DNA of 14,275 bases from Eubacteriaceae bacterium (GCA_017613995.1 JAGACT010000144.1:1-14275), one strand, 5' to 3'; numbered from the stretch's first letter, positions 1 to 7,601 are shown. The notes: a model not told the origin generated them from the letters alone. Made by a program: numbers and translations.

Positions 1-68
1 ATTTCGAATAACATCAATCTATTTTTGTTTTCTGTATGTATATATCTTATATTTCTCTAATCTAAACT

Positions 69-98
69 AAAAAATAGCGCATCCGCGTCGGATGCGCT
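69..98 (-). terminator. Rho-independent terminator of the MORN/LURP/vanY unit
   Basis: A perfect 10-bp inverted repeat (AGCGCATCCG at 76-85, CGGATGCGCT at 89-98) with a 3-nt loop. Read on the minus strand it is followed by a run of six T (69-74). It lies 21 bp past the stop of the carboxypeptidase gene, so it should end that transcript. The 68 bp to its left are AT-rich and show nothing I can name. Confidence 0.9.
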
Positions 99-119
99 CA
101 AATGTCTGATAGCTGCCTC

Positions 120-806
120 TTATTTATGCTGCTCCAGGTATTCCTCCAGGGTAAGTCCGTCATCGGTGATCTCCCGGGCGATGCCTGGACCGACATAGCG
201 AAGATGCCAGGGTTCATAGTTATAACCCGTGATGTCTTCCTTACCTTCCAGATAACGGAGGATGAATCCGTATTCCGGAGCCAGCTCATGGATCCTGGCC
301 CAGATCTCGGGATAGGTCACCAGGTCCTCGTTCTCATATATGATCTTGCCGTCCACTATGAGGAACAGATCCAGCGCAAGGCCCGTATGATGCTCCGAGT
401 ATCCCGGTACGGCCACGTAGGCCTTCGTGTACTCTTCCCCGTATTTTACCATGAATTCGTCCCAGGTCTCCTGCTGGACCTTGACGCTTCTGTAGGCGGA
501 ATCCAGGTCGACGAAGATGTTCTCCTTCTCCAGTGTCTCCTTCATCCTGAGGTACTCAGCGTAGGCGGTCTTTTCCACTGCCACGGTGTCACCCACGGCA
601 TTGACGAAGTACTCGCATTCCAGGTGCTCTTCCCAGTCTTCCGGCAGCGGGTTGTCGCGGTTGACCAGCACCAGGTAATCCATGCTGTATGCGGGGGCCG
701 GTTCCTCGGTGGGTTTTGTCTGGGGCTTGAACGGATTCGTGCATGCGCACATGCCCAGGATAATGATTAGTATCAATGATATACAGAGTATTCTTTTTCT
801 GTACAT
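120..806 (-). CDS. VanY/M15B-family D-alanyl-D-alanine carboxypeptidase, predicted lipoprotein
   Basis: A 228-aa protein. Residues 1-22 form a lipoprotein-type signal: a basic start, a hydrophobic core and then LGMCAC, so Cys20 or Cys22 would be lipidated and the enzyme anchored outside the membrane. The zinc-site motifs of the M15 (VanY/DacB-type) peptidases are present: SEHHTGLALD at 137-146 (His139 and Asp146 as ligands) and EPWH at 198-201 (Glu198 catalytic, His201 ligand). YGFILRY at 179-185 is also typical. Family knowledge: these enzymes remove the terminal D-Ala from peptidoglycan pentapeptides. VanY is one branch, but no van resistance genes lie nearby, so a housekeeping wall-trimming role is more likely than glycopeptide resistance. 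An AGGAG ribosome site precedes the start. It is the last gene of a probable three-gene unit, 50 bp after the LURP-one-like gene and just before a terminator. Confidence 0.9.
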   Translation of the reverse strand: MYRKRILCISLILIIILGMCACTNPFKPQTKPTEEPAPAYSMDYLVLVNRDNPLPEDWEEHLECEYFVNAVGDTVAVEKTAYAEYLRMKETLEKENIFVDLDSAYRSVKVQQETWDEFMVKYGEEYTKAYVAVPGYSEHHTGLALDLFLIVDGKIIYENEDLVTYPEIWARIHELAPEYGFILRYLEGKEDITGYNYEPWHLRYVGPGIAREITDDGLTLEEYLEQHK

Positions 807-856
807 AAAACTCTCCTGTTATGTTGTATGGATATGTATACCGTCTTATCCATCTG

Positions 857-1462
857 TCATTTCGAGGATGAAGAACCGCCCGAAGCGGACGAAGCATGGC
901 TCTGACGGTCCTGGACGATGTGCTGCAGCGCGATAAGGATCGTCACGATGATGCTCTCATACTCCGGCCTGTAGATATCTATGCAGTAGCGGTCATGCAG
1001 TGAAAGCATCTTCTGGGCTATCACGGCGATGACGCCACCCGCCTCGTCGTATATCTGGAAATTGAGGCCTATGACGTTGCCCCTGATCTGCCAGCCGAGA
1101 CCCTCGATGTTGATTATGTCCTTTACCACATGCAGCAGTTCCGTAGAAAGTTCGAAGGAAGACCCGTCCTCCATGGTGACGAAGTGCCTCTGGTGGAGGG
1201 ATATGATCTTCTTTTCAAAATGGGAAACATGGGCTCCGTTGGCATCGAAAATGTCGGTCTTGTCGTGCAGCGAGGGAAACTGTGTTTCCGCCCTGTAGCA
1301 GACGTTGCCGCCTTCGTCGGTGATCTGTATCCTGTGATGCAGGGTCAGCACCTCGGTCTCCGTGAAAAGGGATTTCGCGGGGATCCCGAATTCCTCCATG
1401 TTCAGTTCATTCGCCTCTTCGTCGGCACCGCGGTAGCGGTTTATCTTTTTAAAGAATTCCAT
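857..1462 (-). CDS. LURP-one-related / YxjI-like protein
   Basis: A 201-aa protein with no signal peptide or clear membrane segment. The repeated pattern of short beta strands with motifs such as ISLHQRHFVTMEDG (87-100) and MLSLHDRYCIDIY (152-164) matches the LURP-one-related/YxjI family, which has a tubby-like beta-barrel fold. Its biochemical role in bacteria is not settled. The last 13 residues (189-201) are a low-complexity Ser/Gly/Ala tail. I chose the ATG at 1462 because an AGGAAAGGAA stretch precedes it at good spacing. The longer in-frame ATG at 1510 would overlap the MORN gene by 29 bp and adds 16 residues with no family character. It begins 19 bp after the MORN gene stop, so the two are probably cotranscribed. 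Confidence 0.75.
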   Translation of the reverse strand: MEFFKKINRYRGADEEANELNMEEFGIPAKSLFTETEVLTLHHRIQITDEGGNVCYRAETQFPSLHDKTDIFDANGAHVSHFEKKIISLHQRHFVTMEDGSSFELSTELLHVVKDIINIEGLGWQIRGNVIGLNFQIYDEAGGVIAVIAQKMLSLHDRYCIDIYRPEYESIIVTILIALQHIVQDRQSHASSASGGSSSSK

Positions 1463-1481
1463 ATGCCGTTCCTTTCCTGTA

Positions 1482-2003
1482 TCATAGTATTTTGTACGAA
1501 GTTCCGTCATCTGCCGTAAATACGCCGGAGACTGCTTCTCCCGTCATTTCATTACCGTCCCTGGTGTATACTCCGGGTCCGAAGGCTTCGCCGCCTATGA
1601 AGTCCCCTTTGTAGCTGTCCCCGTTGGGATAAAAGACGTCGCAGTCCATCCCGTCGAAAAGGTCGTCCCGGAAGTGCCCTTTATATACGGTGCCGTCGGA
1701 AGAAGTCAGTTTTCCGTTTCCTTCAGCCACCATGTCCACGAGGAAGCCCTCGTACACATCGCCGTTGGGATAACGGACGGTTCCCAGGGAACGCTGGGAA
1801 TCCTTTTCGAATTCGCAGGTGATGATCTTTCCCCGGGTGGTCTTTACAGTGAATTCGCCGTGTTTCTTACCGTTTACGAAGTATCCGTCATATATGACGC
1901 CGCGGGAAGACACCATGACGCCTTTGCCGTCGGGCTTTCCTCCCTCCAGTTCTCCTTCGTATGTGCCGCCTCCCGGCAGCGTGATCTTTGAAATCTCTTT
2001 CAT
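1482..2003 (-). CDS. MORN-repeat protein
   Basis: A 173-aa protein built almost wholly of MORN repeats (pattern YxGxFxxGxxxGxGxxxxxxG). Clear units start near residues 15 (YEGELEGGKPDGKG), 38 (YDGYFVNGKKHG), 84 (YEGFLVD), 107 (YKGHFRDDLFDG) and 131 (YKGDFIGGEAFGPG). A degenerate one lies at about 60-80. There is no signal peptide and no attached enzymatic domain, so it should be cytoplasmic. MORN repeats form flat beta-hairpin scaffolds linked to protein or lipid contacts; in bacteria the role is mostly unknown. An AGGAG site lies just before the ATG. It is the first gene of a unit with the LURP-one-like and carboxypeptidase genes, which hints at a cell-envelope link, but that is only inference from position. 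Confidence 0.85.
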   Translation of the reverse strand: MKEISKITLPGGGTYEGELEGGKPDGKGVMVSSRGVIYDGYFVNGKKHGEFTVKTTRGKIITCEFEKDSQRSLGTVRYPNGDVYEGFLVDMVAEGNGKLTSSDGTVYKGHFRDDLFDGMDCDVFYPNGDSYKGDFIGGEAFGPGVYTRDGNEMTGEAVSGVFTADDGTSYKIL

Positions 2004-2050
2004 AGGCTCCTGTAGAATACCGTTTAATAATATGAACAGTATAATTATTT

Positions 2051-2069
2051 AGTGTATATTTTATACACT
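2051..2069 (-). promoter_or_regulatory. Inverted repeat in the promoter region of the MORN gene
   Basis: AGTGTATATTTTATACACT is an exact dyad (8-bp arms, 3-nt centre), 48 bp upstream of the MORN start. On the minus strand, TATACT sits just downstream (about 2040-2045) as a possible -10, though no good -35 is visible. The dyad is not followed by a T tract, so it is more likely an operator than a terminator. The binding protein is unknown. Confidence 0.4.
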
Positions 2070-2111
2070 TCATGAAATAATGACATGATGATATGCTGCT
2101 GAGATCATGGC

Positions 2112-2507
2112 TTACATTGCCGGTTTTATGTCCAGCACCGGGGTCCCGTCCAGCATGTCCACTCCTGTGAAGGTGATGAACCTTCCGTCCACTGCGGTGA
2201 CGGTGATGTCGGTGAGACCTATGGGATTTATCCTTTTCGGGGAACGGCTGGAGAAAAATCCCTTTACCTCCCCTTCCCCGCCCTTCGTTGTGGTTAAAAG
2301 ATCGTATCCCTCGCTTTTATCGAATACGAACAGGAGGCAGTATTTCTCTCCCGGCTTCATGGAAGAAGCGGCGGGAGCATATTCCTCGAAAACCTCCAGT
2401 TCGGCGGTAAGATCCCCCGAAAGATAACCCTGCCTGGGGATCTCGCTTAGCTCTCTGTAGGGGGAATGGATCACGCCCACGGGAACGAAGGTGAAACCTG
2501 CCTTCAT
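2112..2507 (-). CDS. TrmO-like (TsaA/UPF0066) protein, minimal form
   Basis: A 131-aa protein. Family signatures are IGxIxSPY-like VGVIHSPY (10-17), IPRQG (23-27), SRSPKRINPIGLT (87-99) and VDMLDGTPVLDIKP (116-129). TrmO (E. coli YaeB) uses S-adenosylmethionine to N6-methylate the t6A37 base of certain tRNAs. Here only the core beta-barrel domain is present, far shorter than E. coli TrmO (about 235 aa), and the usual RPNPIGL is KRINPIGL. Short stand-alone forms like this are common in anaerobes, and whether all of them modify tRNA is unclear. Its ATG overlaps the stop of the DUF1667 gene (4 bp, ATGA-type), so it is translationally coupled to a redox operon to which tRNA modification has no obvious link. 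Family assignment is strong; exact function is moderate. Confidence 0.8.
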   Translation of the reverse strand: MKAGFTFVPVGVIHSPYRELSEIPRQGYLSGDLTAELEVFEEYAPAASSMKPGEKYCLLFVFDKSEGYDLLTTTKGGEGEVKGFFSSRSPKRINPIGLTDITVTAVDGRFITFTGVDMLDGTPVLDIKPAM

Positions 2508-2872
2508 CCGTTTTTCTCCGCGATGATGTCTATCCCGGTGCCCGCCACGTTGGAAATGATCACGTCACCCATGAATACCGGGGCGGTGACCTTCTTCTTT
2601 CTTATCTCCTTCATGGCTTCCATCATGCTGGCCTTGGGGATGGGCTCGGCGCTCTTGACGGGCAGTCTCGGGAACATGCCGTCGGCGATGGCCACCGTCG
2701 ACGTGAGGGTCCTTACAGGGCATATGATCTCGCTCTCGGCGTACTTTTCGCCCCTCTCACACTTGTTTCCCGTGATATTGAGTACTTTGAGCTCGTTGTC
2801 CTGGATCTCGTGGTCCACGGATATCTCGCAGCCGTTGGGGCATACTACACATATGACTTTTGAAGTTTCCAT
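2504..2872 (-). CDS. DUF1667 cysteine-rich protein, partner of the FAD oxidoreductases
   Basis: A 122-aa protein. Near the N-terminus Cys8, Cys11 and Cys15 form CxxCxxxC (CVVCPNGC), followed by Cys38 (NKCERGEKYA) and Cys51 (IICPVRT). This is the layout of DUF1667 and suggests an Fe-S cluster. In many Clostridia and in Thermotogae this small protein is encoded directly after a GlpA-like and a second FAD oxidoreductase, as here. It is therefore probably an electron-carrying or structural third subunit of that dehydrogenase. The stop of the upstream gene and this ATG share one base (TAATG), and its own stop overlaps the next start, so expression looks tightly coupled. Confidence 0.85.
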   Translation of the reverse strand: METSKVICVVCPNGCEISVDHEIQDNELKVLNITGNKCERGEKYAESEIICPVRTLTSTVAIADGMFPRLPVKSAEPIPKASMMEAMKEIRKKKVTAPVFMGDVIISNVAGTGIDIIAEKNG

Positions 2873-3852
2873 TACTCAGACACCTCTCCTCTTACAAATT
2901 CACTGGCGGTCCTTCCGACCTTTATGGCATCCTTGGCTACGTTGTCTACAAGATCATACACATGGTGGGCGTTGCCGCAGGCGAAAATGCCCGGAACGCT
3001 GGTGGCAAATGCGCCGTAGTCCTTGGGTCCCCTGGTCTTGGGATCCATGACTATACCGCAGCCCAGGGACAGTTCGTTCTCGGGGATGAGTCCCACCGAC
3101 AGCAGGACCGTATCGCAGGGAATGAATTCCTCCGTTCCTTCTATGGGCTGAAGGTTCTGATTGACTCTGGCGACCGTCACTCCGATCACCCTCTCTTTGC
3201 CGTGTATCTCTATGGCGGTGGTATTCAGGTGCAGCGGGATACCGAAATCGTCGAGACACTGCACGATGTTCCTCTTGAGGCCGTTGCTCTTGGGCATTAT
3301 CTCGTAAACGCCCTGCACGTGGGCTCCCTCCAGGGTCATTCTTCTGGCCATGATCAGGCCTATGTCCCCGCTTCCGAGGATCACGACTTCCTTTCCGGGC
3401 ATGTATCCTTCCACGTTCACCAGTCTCTGGGCCGTTCCCGCGGTATATATGCCGGAAGGACGGGTACCGGAGATCCTCAGCATGCCTCTGGTACGCTCCC
3501 TGCAGCCCATGGCCAGGATTATGGCCTTTGCCTGTATCTCCACGAGGCCCTCCACACTGCAGGCCGTTATGACCTTCTCCTGGGATACCGACAGCACCAT
3601 GGTGTCGGTCATCACCTTTATGCCGGTGCCCTTCAGTTCGTTTATCTGCCTCTGGGCGAATTCTGGACCGGTGAGCTCCTCCTTGTAGAATGACAGACCG
3701 AATCCCGCATGTATGCACTGGTTCAGTATCCCGCCGAGTATTTTGTCACGCTCAAGGATGAGGATATTCTCACAGCCGGAATTGCGGCATTCTATGGCAG
3801 CGGCCAGGCCCGCGGGGCCTCCGCCGACGATAGCAACATCTACGTTGATCAT
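2872..3852 (-). CDS. FAD-dependent pyridine nucleotide-disulfide-type oxidoreductase, second subunit of the GlpA-like complex
   Basis: A 326-aa protein. It has an N-terminal FAD Rossmann motif GGGPAG (10-15), a central second dinucleotide-binding motif GSGDIG (160-165, after VVIL), and a C-terminal FAD-closing segment VPGIFACGN (286-294). There is no CxxxxC redox-active disulfide, so it is not a thioredoxin or lipoamide reductase. Its place between a GlpA-like protein and DUF1667 matches the conserved clostridial three-gene arrangement. It probably passes electrons from the flavoprotein dehydrogenase to NAD(P)+ or another carrier; the real acceptor is unknown. It starts 1 bp after the GlpA-like stop codon and its own stop runs into the DUF1667 start. 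Confidence 0.85.
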   Translation of the reverse strand: MINVDVAIVGGGPAGLAAAIECRNSGCENILILERDKILGGILNQCIHAGFGLSFYKEELTGPEFAQRQINELKGTGIKVMTDTMVLSVSQEKVITACSVEGLVEIQAKAIILAMGCRERTRGMLRISGTRPSGIYTAGTAQRLVNVEGYMPGKEVVILGSGDIGLIMARRMTLEGAHVQGVYEIMPKSNGLKRNIVQCLDDFGIPLHLNTTAIEIHGKERVIGVTVARVNQNLQPIEGTEEFIPCDTVLLSVGLIPENELSLGCGIVMDPKTRGPKDYGAFATSVPGIFACGNAHHVYDLVDNVAKDAIKVGRTASEFVRGEVSE

Positions 3853-3853
3853 C

Positions 3854-5299
3854 TCAGAGTTCCTCCCTTCCTATGACCATATATGATCTTTTCCCGAACT
3901 TGGTCACCTGCGTCATGGGTATCCCTAGCTCTCTGGAAAGGATCTCCATTACTCTGGGACCGCAGAAGCCTCCCTGGCAGCGGCCCATGCCGGCCCGTAC
4001 GCGTCTCTTCACTCCGTCCATGTCCAGGGCTCCCGCGGGACGGCGGATGGCGTCGATTATCTCGCCCTCCGTTATGGTCTCGCAGCGGCAGATGATCCTG
4101 CCGTAGGAAGGATTGTTCTGTATGATCTCGTGCTTGTTGAAGTCATCCAGCTCCTTGAAGCGAACCACAGTTCTGGTATCATCGAAGGATTCTCTTTTAA
4201 CCATCTCTATGCCGCTCTGCCTCAGAAGGCCCGCGGCATACTCCGCGATGGCTGGTGCCGAGGTAAGGCCGGGGCTCTCGATACCGGCCAGGTTGATGAG
4301 TTTGGGTTCTGACGAAGAGATACTGCAGATGAAGTCTCCGCCCTGATCCCCCACCGAACGGTTGCCGGAGAACGAAGTTATGACGTCCCTCTCGCTGATT
4401 GAAGGAACGCTCTTTCTGGCTCCGTCGAAGGCCCTCTTCTGGCCGTCGTCGGTGGTGGCGAGATCGTCCTTGAAATCGATAGGATCGGATGTGGGGCCCA
4501 CCAGTATGTTTCCGTCCACGGTGGGGCTCACCAGGATGCCCTTGCCCGCCTTCGTGGGGGGCTGGAAGATCACGTGGTCCACTATACCGTACACGTTGGA
4601 GTCCAGGATGGAGTATTCTCCCCGCTTGGGGGTGATCTTAAAGGAAGTGTCTCCCAGCATTTTTGCCATGTCGTCGGCATACAGTCCCGCAGCGTTGATT
4701 ATCCTTTTTCCGGAAATGACCCTCCCGTCCTTGGCGGTTACGGTGACCTTTTCTTCGTCGGGGACCATCGATACGACCTCGAAGTTCCTCAGAAGGTCCG
4801 CTCCGTATCTGACCGCCACCTCCGTGGGGGCGCAGCAGAGCTCAAAGGGAGAGATTATACCCGCGGATCCCGCCAGAAGGGCTCCGCACACGTCGTCGGA
4901 AAGATTGGGTTCAGCCTTATGGACCTCCTCTGCCGTAAGAAGCTTCATATCCGGTACGCCGTTCTGTATGCCCCTGTTGTACAGCTGTATGATTGAATTC
5001 ATCCCCTCCGTGTCGAAGGCGATTACGTAGGAGCCGCACTGATTGAAGGGGATCGCCATTCTCTTTGCTCTTCCTCTTATGAGCTCGTTGCCCCTGACAT
5101 TGAAGGATGCCTTGAGGGTACCGGGCTCGGGATCGTATCCCGCGTGTACGATGGCGCTGTTGGCCTTCGTGGTGCCGCAGCCTATATCATTCTCCTTTTC
5201 CACTATAGCGATCTTAAGTCTGTAGCGGCTCAGCTCGTAAGCCGTCCAGGCCCCGGTGACGCCGCAGCCGATGATTATTGCGTCATAGAGATCTGACAT
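3854..5299 (-). CDS. GlpA-like FAD dehydrogenase with C-terminal [2Fe-2S] (BFD-like) domain, probable anaerobic glycerol-3-phosphate dehydrogenase
   Basis: A 481-aa protein. The DAO-type FAD fold starts with GCGVTG (11-16), then GCGTTKANSAIVHAG (40-54). Residues 393-460 form a BFD-like [2Fe-2S] domain with CRC (Cys404, Cys406) and CQGGFC (Cys441, Cys446). This architecture is that of GlpA, which oxidises sn-glycerol-3-phosphate to dihydroxyacetone phosphate under anaerobic conditions. Substrate is inferred from family; related flavoproteins act on other 2-hydroxy or amino substrates, and no glycerol kinase or facilitator gene lies in the window to confirm it. No membrane segment is seen, so electrons should go to the adjacent FAD protein and DUF1667 protein. 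A GGAGGAAT site precedes the ATG. It leads a four-gene unit. Confidence 0.85.
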   Translation of the reverse strand: MSDLYDAIIIGCGVTGAWTAYELSRYRLKIAIVEKENDIGCGTTKANSAIVHAGYDPEPGTLKASFNVRGNELIRGRAKRMAIPFNQCGSYVIAFDTEGMNSIIQLYNRGIQNGVPDMKLLTAEEVHKAEPNLSDDVCGALLAGSAGIISPFELCCAPTEVAVRYGADLLRNFEVVSMVPDEEKVTVTAKDGRVISGKRIINAAGLYADDMAKMLGDTSFKITPKRGEYSILDSNVYGIVDHVIFQPPTKAGKGILVSPTVDGNILVGPTSDPIDFKDDLATTDDGQKRAFDGARKSVPSISERDVITSFSGNRSVGDQGGDFICSISSSEPKLINLAGIESPGLTSAPAIAEYAAGLLRQSGIEMVKRESFDDTRTVVRFKELDDFNKHEIIQNNPSYGRIICRCETITEGEIIDAIRRPAGALDMDGVKRRVRAGMGRCQGGFCGPRVMEILSRELGIPMTQVTKFGKRSYMVIGREEL

Positions 5300-5364
5300 T
5301 CTATTCCTCCGTTTTTATGTTAAGCATGACCGATAGTCACGCTCTGTTGCATTGAAGCATCTGA

Positions 5365-5394
5365 ATTATATTCTTCCTTGCCCCGACACTACAA
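5365..5394 (-). promoter_or_regulatory. Probable promoter of the GlpA-like operon
   Basis: On the minus strand a consensus -10 TATAAT (5365-5370) is preceded after 18 bp by TTGTAG (5389-5394), a weak -35. It would start transcription about 60 bp upstream of the GlpA-like ATG. A dyad GGGAAAA-N8-TTTTCCC (5403-5424) sits just upstream of the -35 and could be a regulator site; it has no T tract and so is a poor terminator for the preceding gene. Confidence 0.5.
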
Positions 5395-5493
5395 GGAGCA
5401 CAGGGAAAAAGCATATGTTTTCCCGAAAGCTTTAATCGGCACATGCTTTCTTTCTCCGTCAGCATGTCCCAATGAGGACGTTTTCAGGGGATA

Positions 5494-6282
5494 TCACTCC
5501 GCTTCTTTGATCAGGCCCTTATAGTTCTTTCTTCTTATAAGCCATGATACGCCGATCATCACGCACATCACGGGGATGATTATGAGAAGGCATGGAATCG
5601 TGTATAAAAGCGGATAGGGCACCCATCTCATGAACAGGGAGAGCACCGGGTTCCCTTCGGGATCCACGTTGTAGAAGTAATTGGCATGGGGCTCCAGGGT
5701 GCTCAGGCGAAGCAGCATGTTGAATGCGAACATGATGGTATTCAGCACCAGGATCGTAATGACAGTAGGCACGAAATCCTTCATGGTGGGAAGGCAGATG
5801 CCCCAGAAGCCTATGGCAAGGCATCCGAAGAACACTATCCAGTGGGTGGCTACGAAGCAGAATATCCTCGGAAGGAGCAGGCTGTAGCCGTTGAAGCCCG
5901 TGGCGGGCATCATCAGTGCCATCAGCGCCCCCAGAGGTCCGAGGCAGTAGCTGAAGCACAGGAGCCTTCGGCTGTTGTGCTTTAAGCTGAAGGGTATGAG
6001 GAGCATGTTCACATTGCACAGATGAAGAGGCAGCTCCTTCCACCAGCTGAAGCCTCCGATGCCCGCGTCAGCGTTTATCTGGGAATAGGGCTTGTCGCAG
6101 TACAGTATTATCTTATAGATGACGAAGAAGATCACCGTAAAGTTCATGATCATGGCAAGGGTCCTCTTCCTTGTATCCATGTCCTTCGTTTTCATCTGTG
6201 CCGTCAGAATGAGAAATACGGACAGGAAGGCTCCGAAGGCAATAAAGAAGGAGAAGCTGAAGGGTCCGTACAAAAGATTCAT
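5494..6282 (-). CDS. YwaF/TMEM164-family integral membrane protein
   Basis: A 262-aa protein with about six or seven hydrophobic helices (roughly 8-28, 43-62, 85-98, 107-125, 138-160, 170-192, 222-247) and a basic C-terminal tail. The conserved family motifs are LPLHLCN (84-90), ANYFYNVDP (200-208) and VPYPLLYTIP (221-230), which mark the YwaF/TIGR02206 group related to eukaryotic TMEM164. TMEM164 has been described as a lipid acyltransferase depending on a conserved cysteine; Cys89 in LHLCN could be the counterpart, but I cannot align it here. The bacterial function is unknown. A GGGAGGA site precedes the ATG. It is flanked by about 190 and 715 bp without genes, so it is probably transcribed alone. 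Confidence 0.8.
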   Translation of the reverse strand: MNLLYGPFSFSFFIAFGAFLSVFLILTAQMKTKDMDTRKRTLAMIMNFTVIFFVIYKIILYCDKPYSQINADAGIGGFSWWKELPLHLCNVNMLLIPFSLKHNSRRLLCFSYCLGPLGALMALMMPATGFNGYSLLLPRIFCFVATHWIVFFGCLAIGFWGICLPTMKDFVPTVITILVLNTIMFAFNMLLRLSTLEPHANYFYNVDPEGNPVLSLFMRWVPYPLLYTIPCLLIIIPVMCVMIGVSWLIRRKNYKGLIKEAE

Positions 6283-6456
6283 ATTAAATCCTCCCGATGT
6301 TGGTTTTGTGACTCAGGATCGTCAAATCCGGAATTGTTAATGAACATGTACCAGTCCGGAGATGAAGATCAGGTGATATTTACAAAAGCATCATTGCCTC
6401 GGATTTTCATAGGGCCTTAACTTGTCAGTAAACAGGCGATCCTGAAAAGCAGTTTG

Positions 6457-6627
6457 ATGAAGGCTGATGAAAATGAAAACATCATTAACCTCTTTAATGG
6501 TTATTTTACAGCAAAAGAGAAGATCAAGCAACCGCTAAAGGCTTATTCCTCACATGAGCGCATCGCTTCGATTCGTTTTTCTTATATTCTGTTCAAATCG
6601 GGATCATATTTCTTTCCTGGGAAATAA
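6457..6627 (+). CDS. Short unassigned reading frame, possibly a gene remnant
   Basis: A 56-codon frame starting at ATG 6457 and ending with TAA at 6627. The product is polar at first (MKADENENIINLF) and then basic/aromatic, with no signal peptide and no motif I recognise. There is no good ribosome binding site in front. The open frame continues 12 codons upstream of the ATG to a stop, so it could be the tail of a decayed gene. It could equally be chance; I list it because it is the only sizeable frame in this gap that does not shadow another gene. Confidence 0.15.
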   Translation: MKADENENIINLFNGYFTAKEKIKQPLKAYSSHERIASIRFSYILFKSGSYFFPGK

Positions 6628-6941
6628 TTTTACTTTATGTATATAAATATAATTATTGGTATAAAAGTATAATTCTGTTTAATGTTTATTATATTATGTT
6701 TCAAAGCATCATCTATCCTCAGCTCTGTTTGCTGTCTTAATCAAGCCATAATACTGCACTAAATGTATATTTCATTCTATATAATGTCGTATATTACCTT
6801 TATTTTATTAAGCATCAACAGCAGACAGCCCTGGAAGCAGTGAAAAGCACGGCTATATTTTAAAGGCCTCCCTCCCCTGCCGGCAGAGAGCCCTGAACGC
6901 TCCGTTCCTAAGAAGCCTCTAAATACAGGACTGTTTTACAT

Positions 6942-6983
6942 AAAAAAGCCCTCACAGGGCTTCTCAGAGCCCGTGAAGGCTTT
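6942..6983 (-). terminator. Rho-independent terminator of the PTS/NUDIX unit
   Basis: A 16-bp arm at 6968-6983 pairs with 6945-6961 around a short TCTCAG loop, with one mismatch and one bulge. On the minus strand it is followed by six T (6942-6947). It lies 15 bp beyond the NUDIX stop codon. Confidence 0.9.
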
Positions 6984-6998
6984 CGTTTCGATCGGATG

Positions 6999-7601
6999 TC
7001 AGTCAGTACTTTTTAGCACTTTTACGAACCCGTAGAGCATCCTGGCGGTTATTCCCCAGATAACACGGTTCTCATAGAAGTAGAAGGGATGCTCCTGGAT
7101 CATCTTTCTCCACTTGTAGTCCTTCCCTCCGTTCACCAGTTCATAGGGGAAAGAGGGATCGTATTTCACGACCCATTCGTTGCAGTGGAACTCCGGCTCG
7201 TTTTCCATGAAGAAGCTCAGGGGCACCCTGAACACTTCGGATACTTCATCAGTGGAGAATCCTCCGTCGTAGTCCTTTAAAATCCCCACGCTGGGATAGA
7301 TAACGATGCCGAAGTTATGGAAGAAGTCGCTGGGACCGAGGATCTCTATCTGTTCAGGCTTTGTGAGTAGTTCCTCGCAGGTCTCCCTTACAGCGGCCTG
7401 TGTCCTTCCCTCCCCCTCTTCCATGGCGCCGCCGGGAAAGCATATGTCTCCGGGCTGCTCCGCGATCTTTGAAGAGCGCACCTCAAAAAGCACGTCATAG
7501 CCTTCGGACGTTTCGATAAGGGGGATCAGTACCGCAGCTTCATGGCATGTGGTATCCCTCAGAAGGGCCGGTGTATATGTACCCAGTTTGTTAAGATCCA
7601 T
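6999..7601 (-). CDS. NUDIX hydrolase, CoA pyrophosphatase (NudL/YeaB)-like
   Basis: A 200-aa protein. The NUDIX box spans about residues 58-79 and keeps the catalytic REXXEE core (Arg72, Glu73, Glu76, Glu77), though the usual Gly after EE is Leu. Just before it, FPGG (55-58) and the upstream stretch VRSSKIAEQPGDIC (41-54) resemble the CoA-pyrophosphatase signature of the NudL group, with Ala where that motif has its second Arg. Such enzymes cleave CoA or acyl-CoA to 3',5'-ADP and phosphopantetheine using Mg2+ or Mn2+. The substrate is inferred and the altered signature leaves room for another nucleotide diphosphate. It starts 6 bp after the PTS-like gene stop with a distant GGAG site inside that gene, so it is probably coupled to it. 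Confidence 0.85.
   Translation of the reverse strand: MDLNKLGTYTPALLRDTTCHEAAVLIPLIETSEGYDVLFEVRSSKIAEQPGDICFPGGAMEEGEGRTQAAVRETCEELLTKPEQIEILGPSDFFHNFGIVIYPSVGILKDYDGGFSTDEVSEVFRVPLSFFMENEPEFHCNEWVVKYDPSFPYELVNGGKDYKWRKMIQEHPFYFYENRVIWGITARMLYGFVKVLKSTD

Larger units (their letters stand above)
6283..6998. other. Long AT-rich intergenic region
   Basis: About 715 bp lie between the YwaF gene and the NUDIX gene, AT-rich between about 6600 and 6840 and crossed by many stops. It should contain the YwaF promoter, but I found no convincing -35/-10 pair on the minus strand. It contains one short plus-strand reading frame (6457-6627, listed separately) and the NUDIX terminator at its right edge. 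No tRNA, IS end or CRISPR repeat is visible. Confidence 0.6.

Noticed and set aside
120..806. Vancomycin resistance by VanY
   Set aside because: The domain fits, but no vanH, vanA, vanX or two-component genes are near; ordinary wall carboxypeptidases share the same motifs.
2860..3693. A 277-codon plus-strand frame opposite the FAD oxidoreductase
   Set aside because: Low-complexity shadow product; the minus strand carries two dinucleotide-binding motifs in frame.
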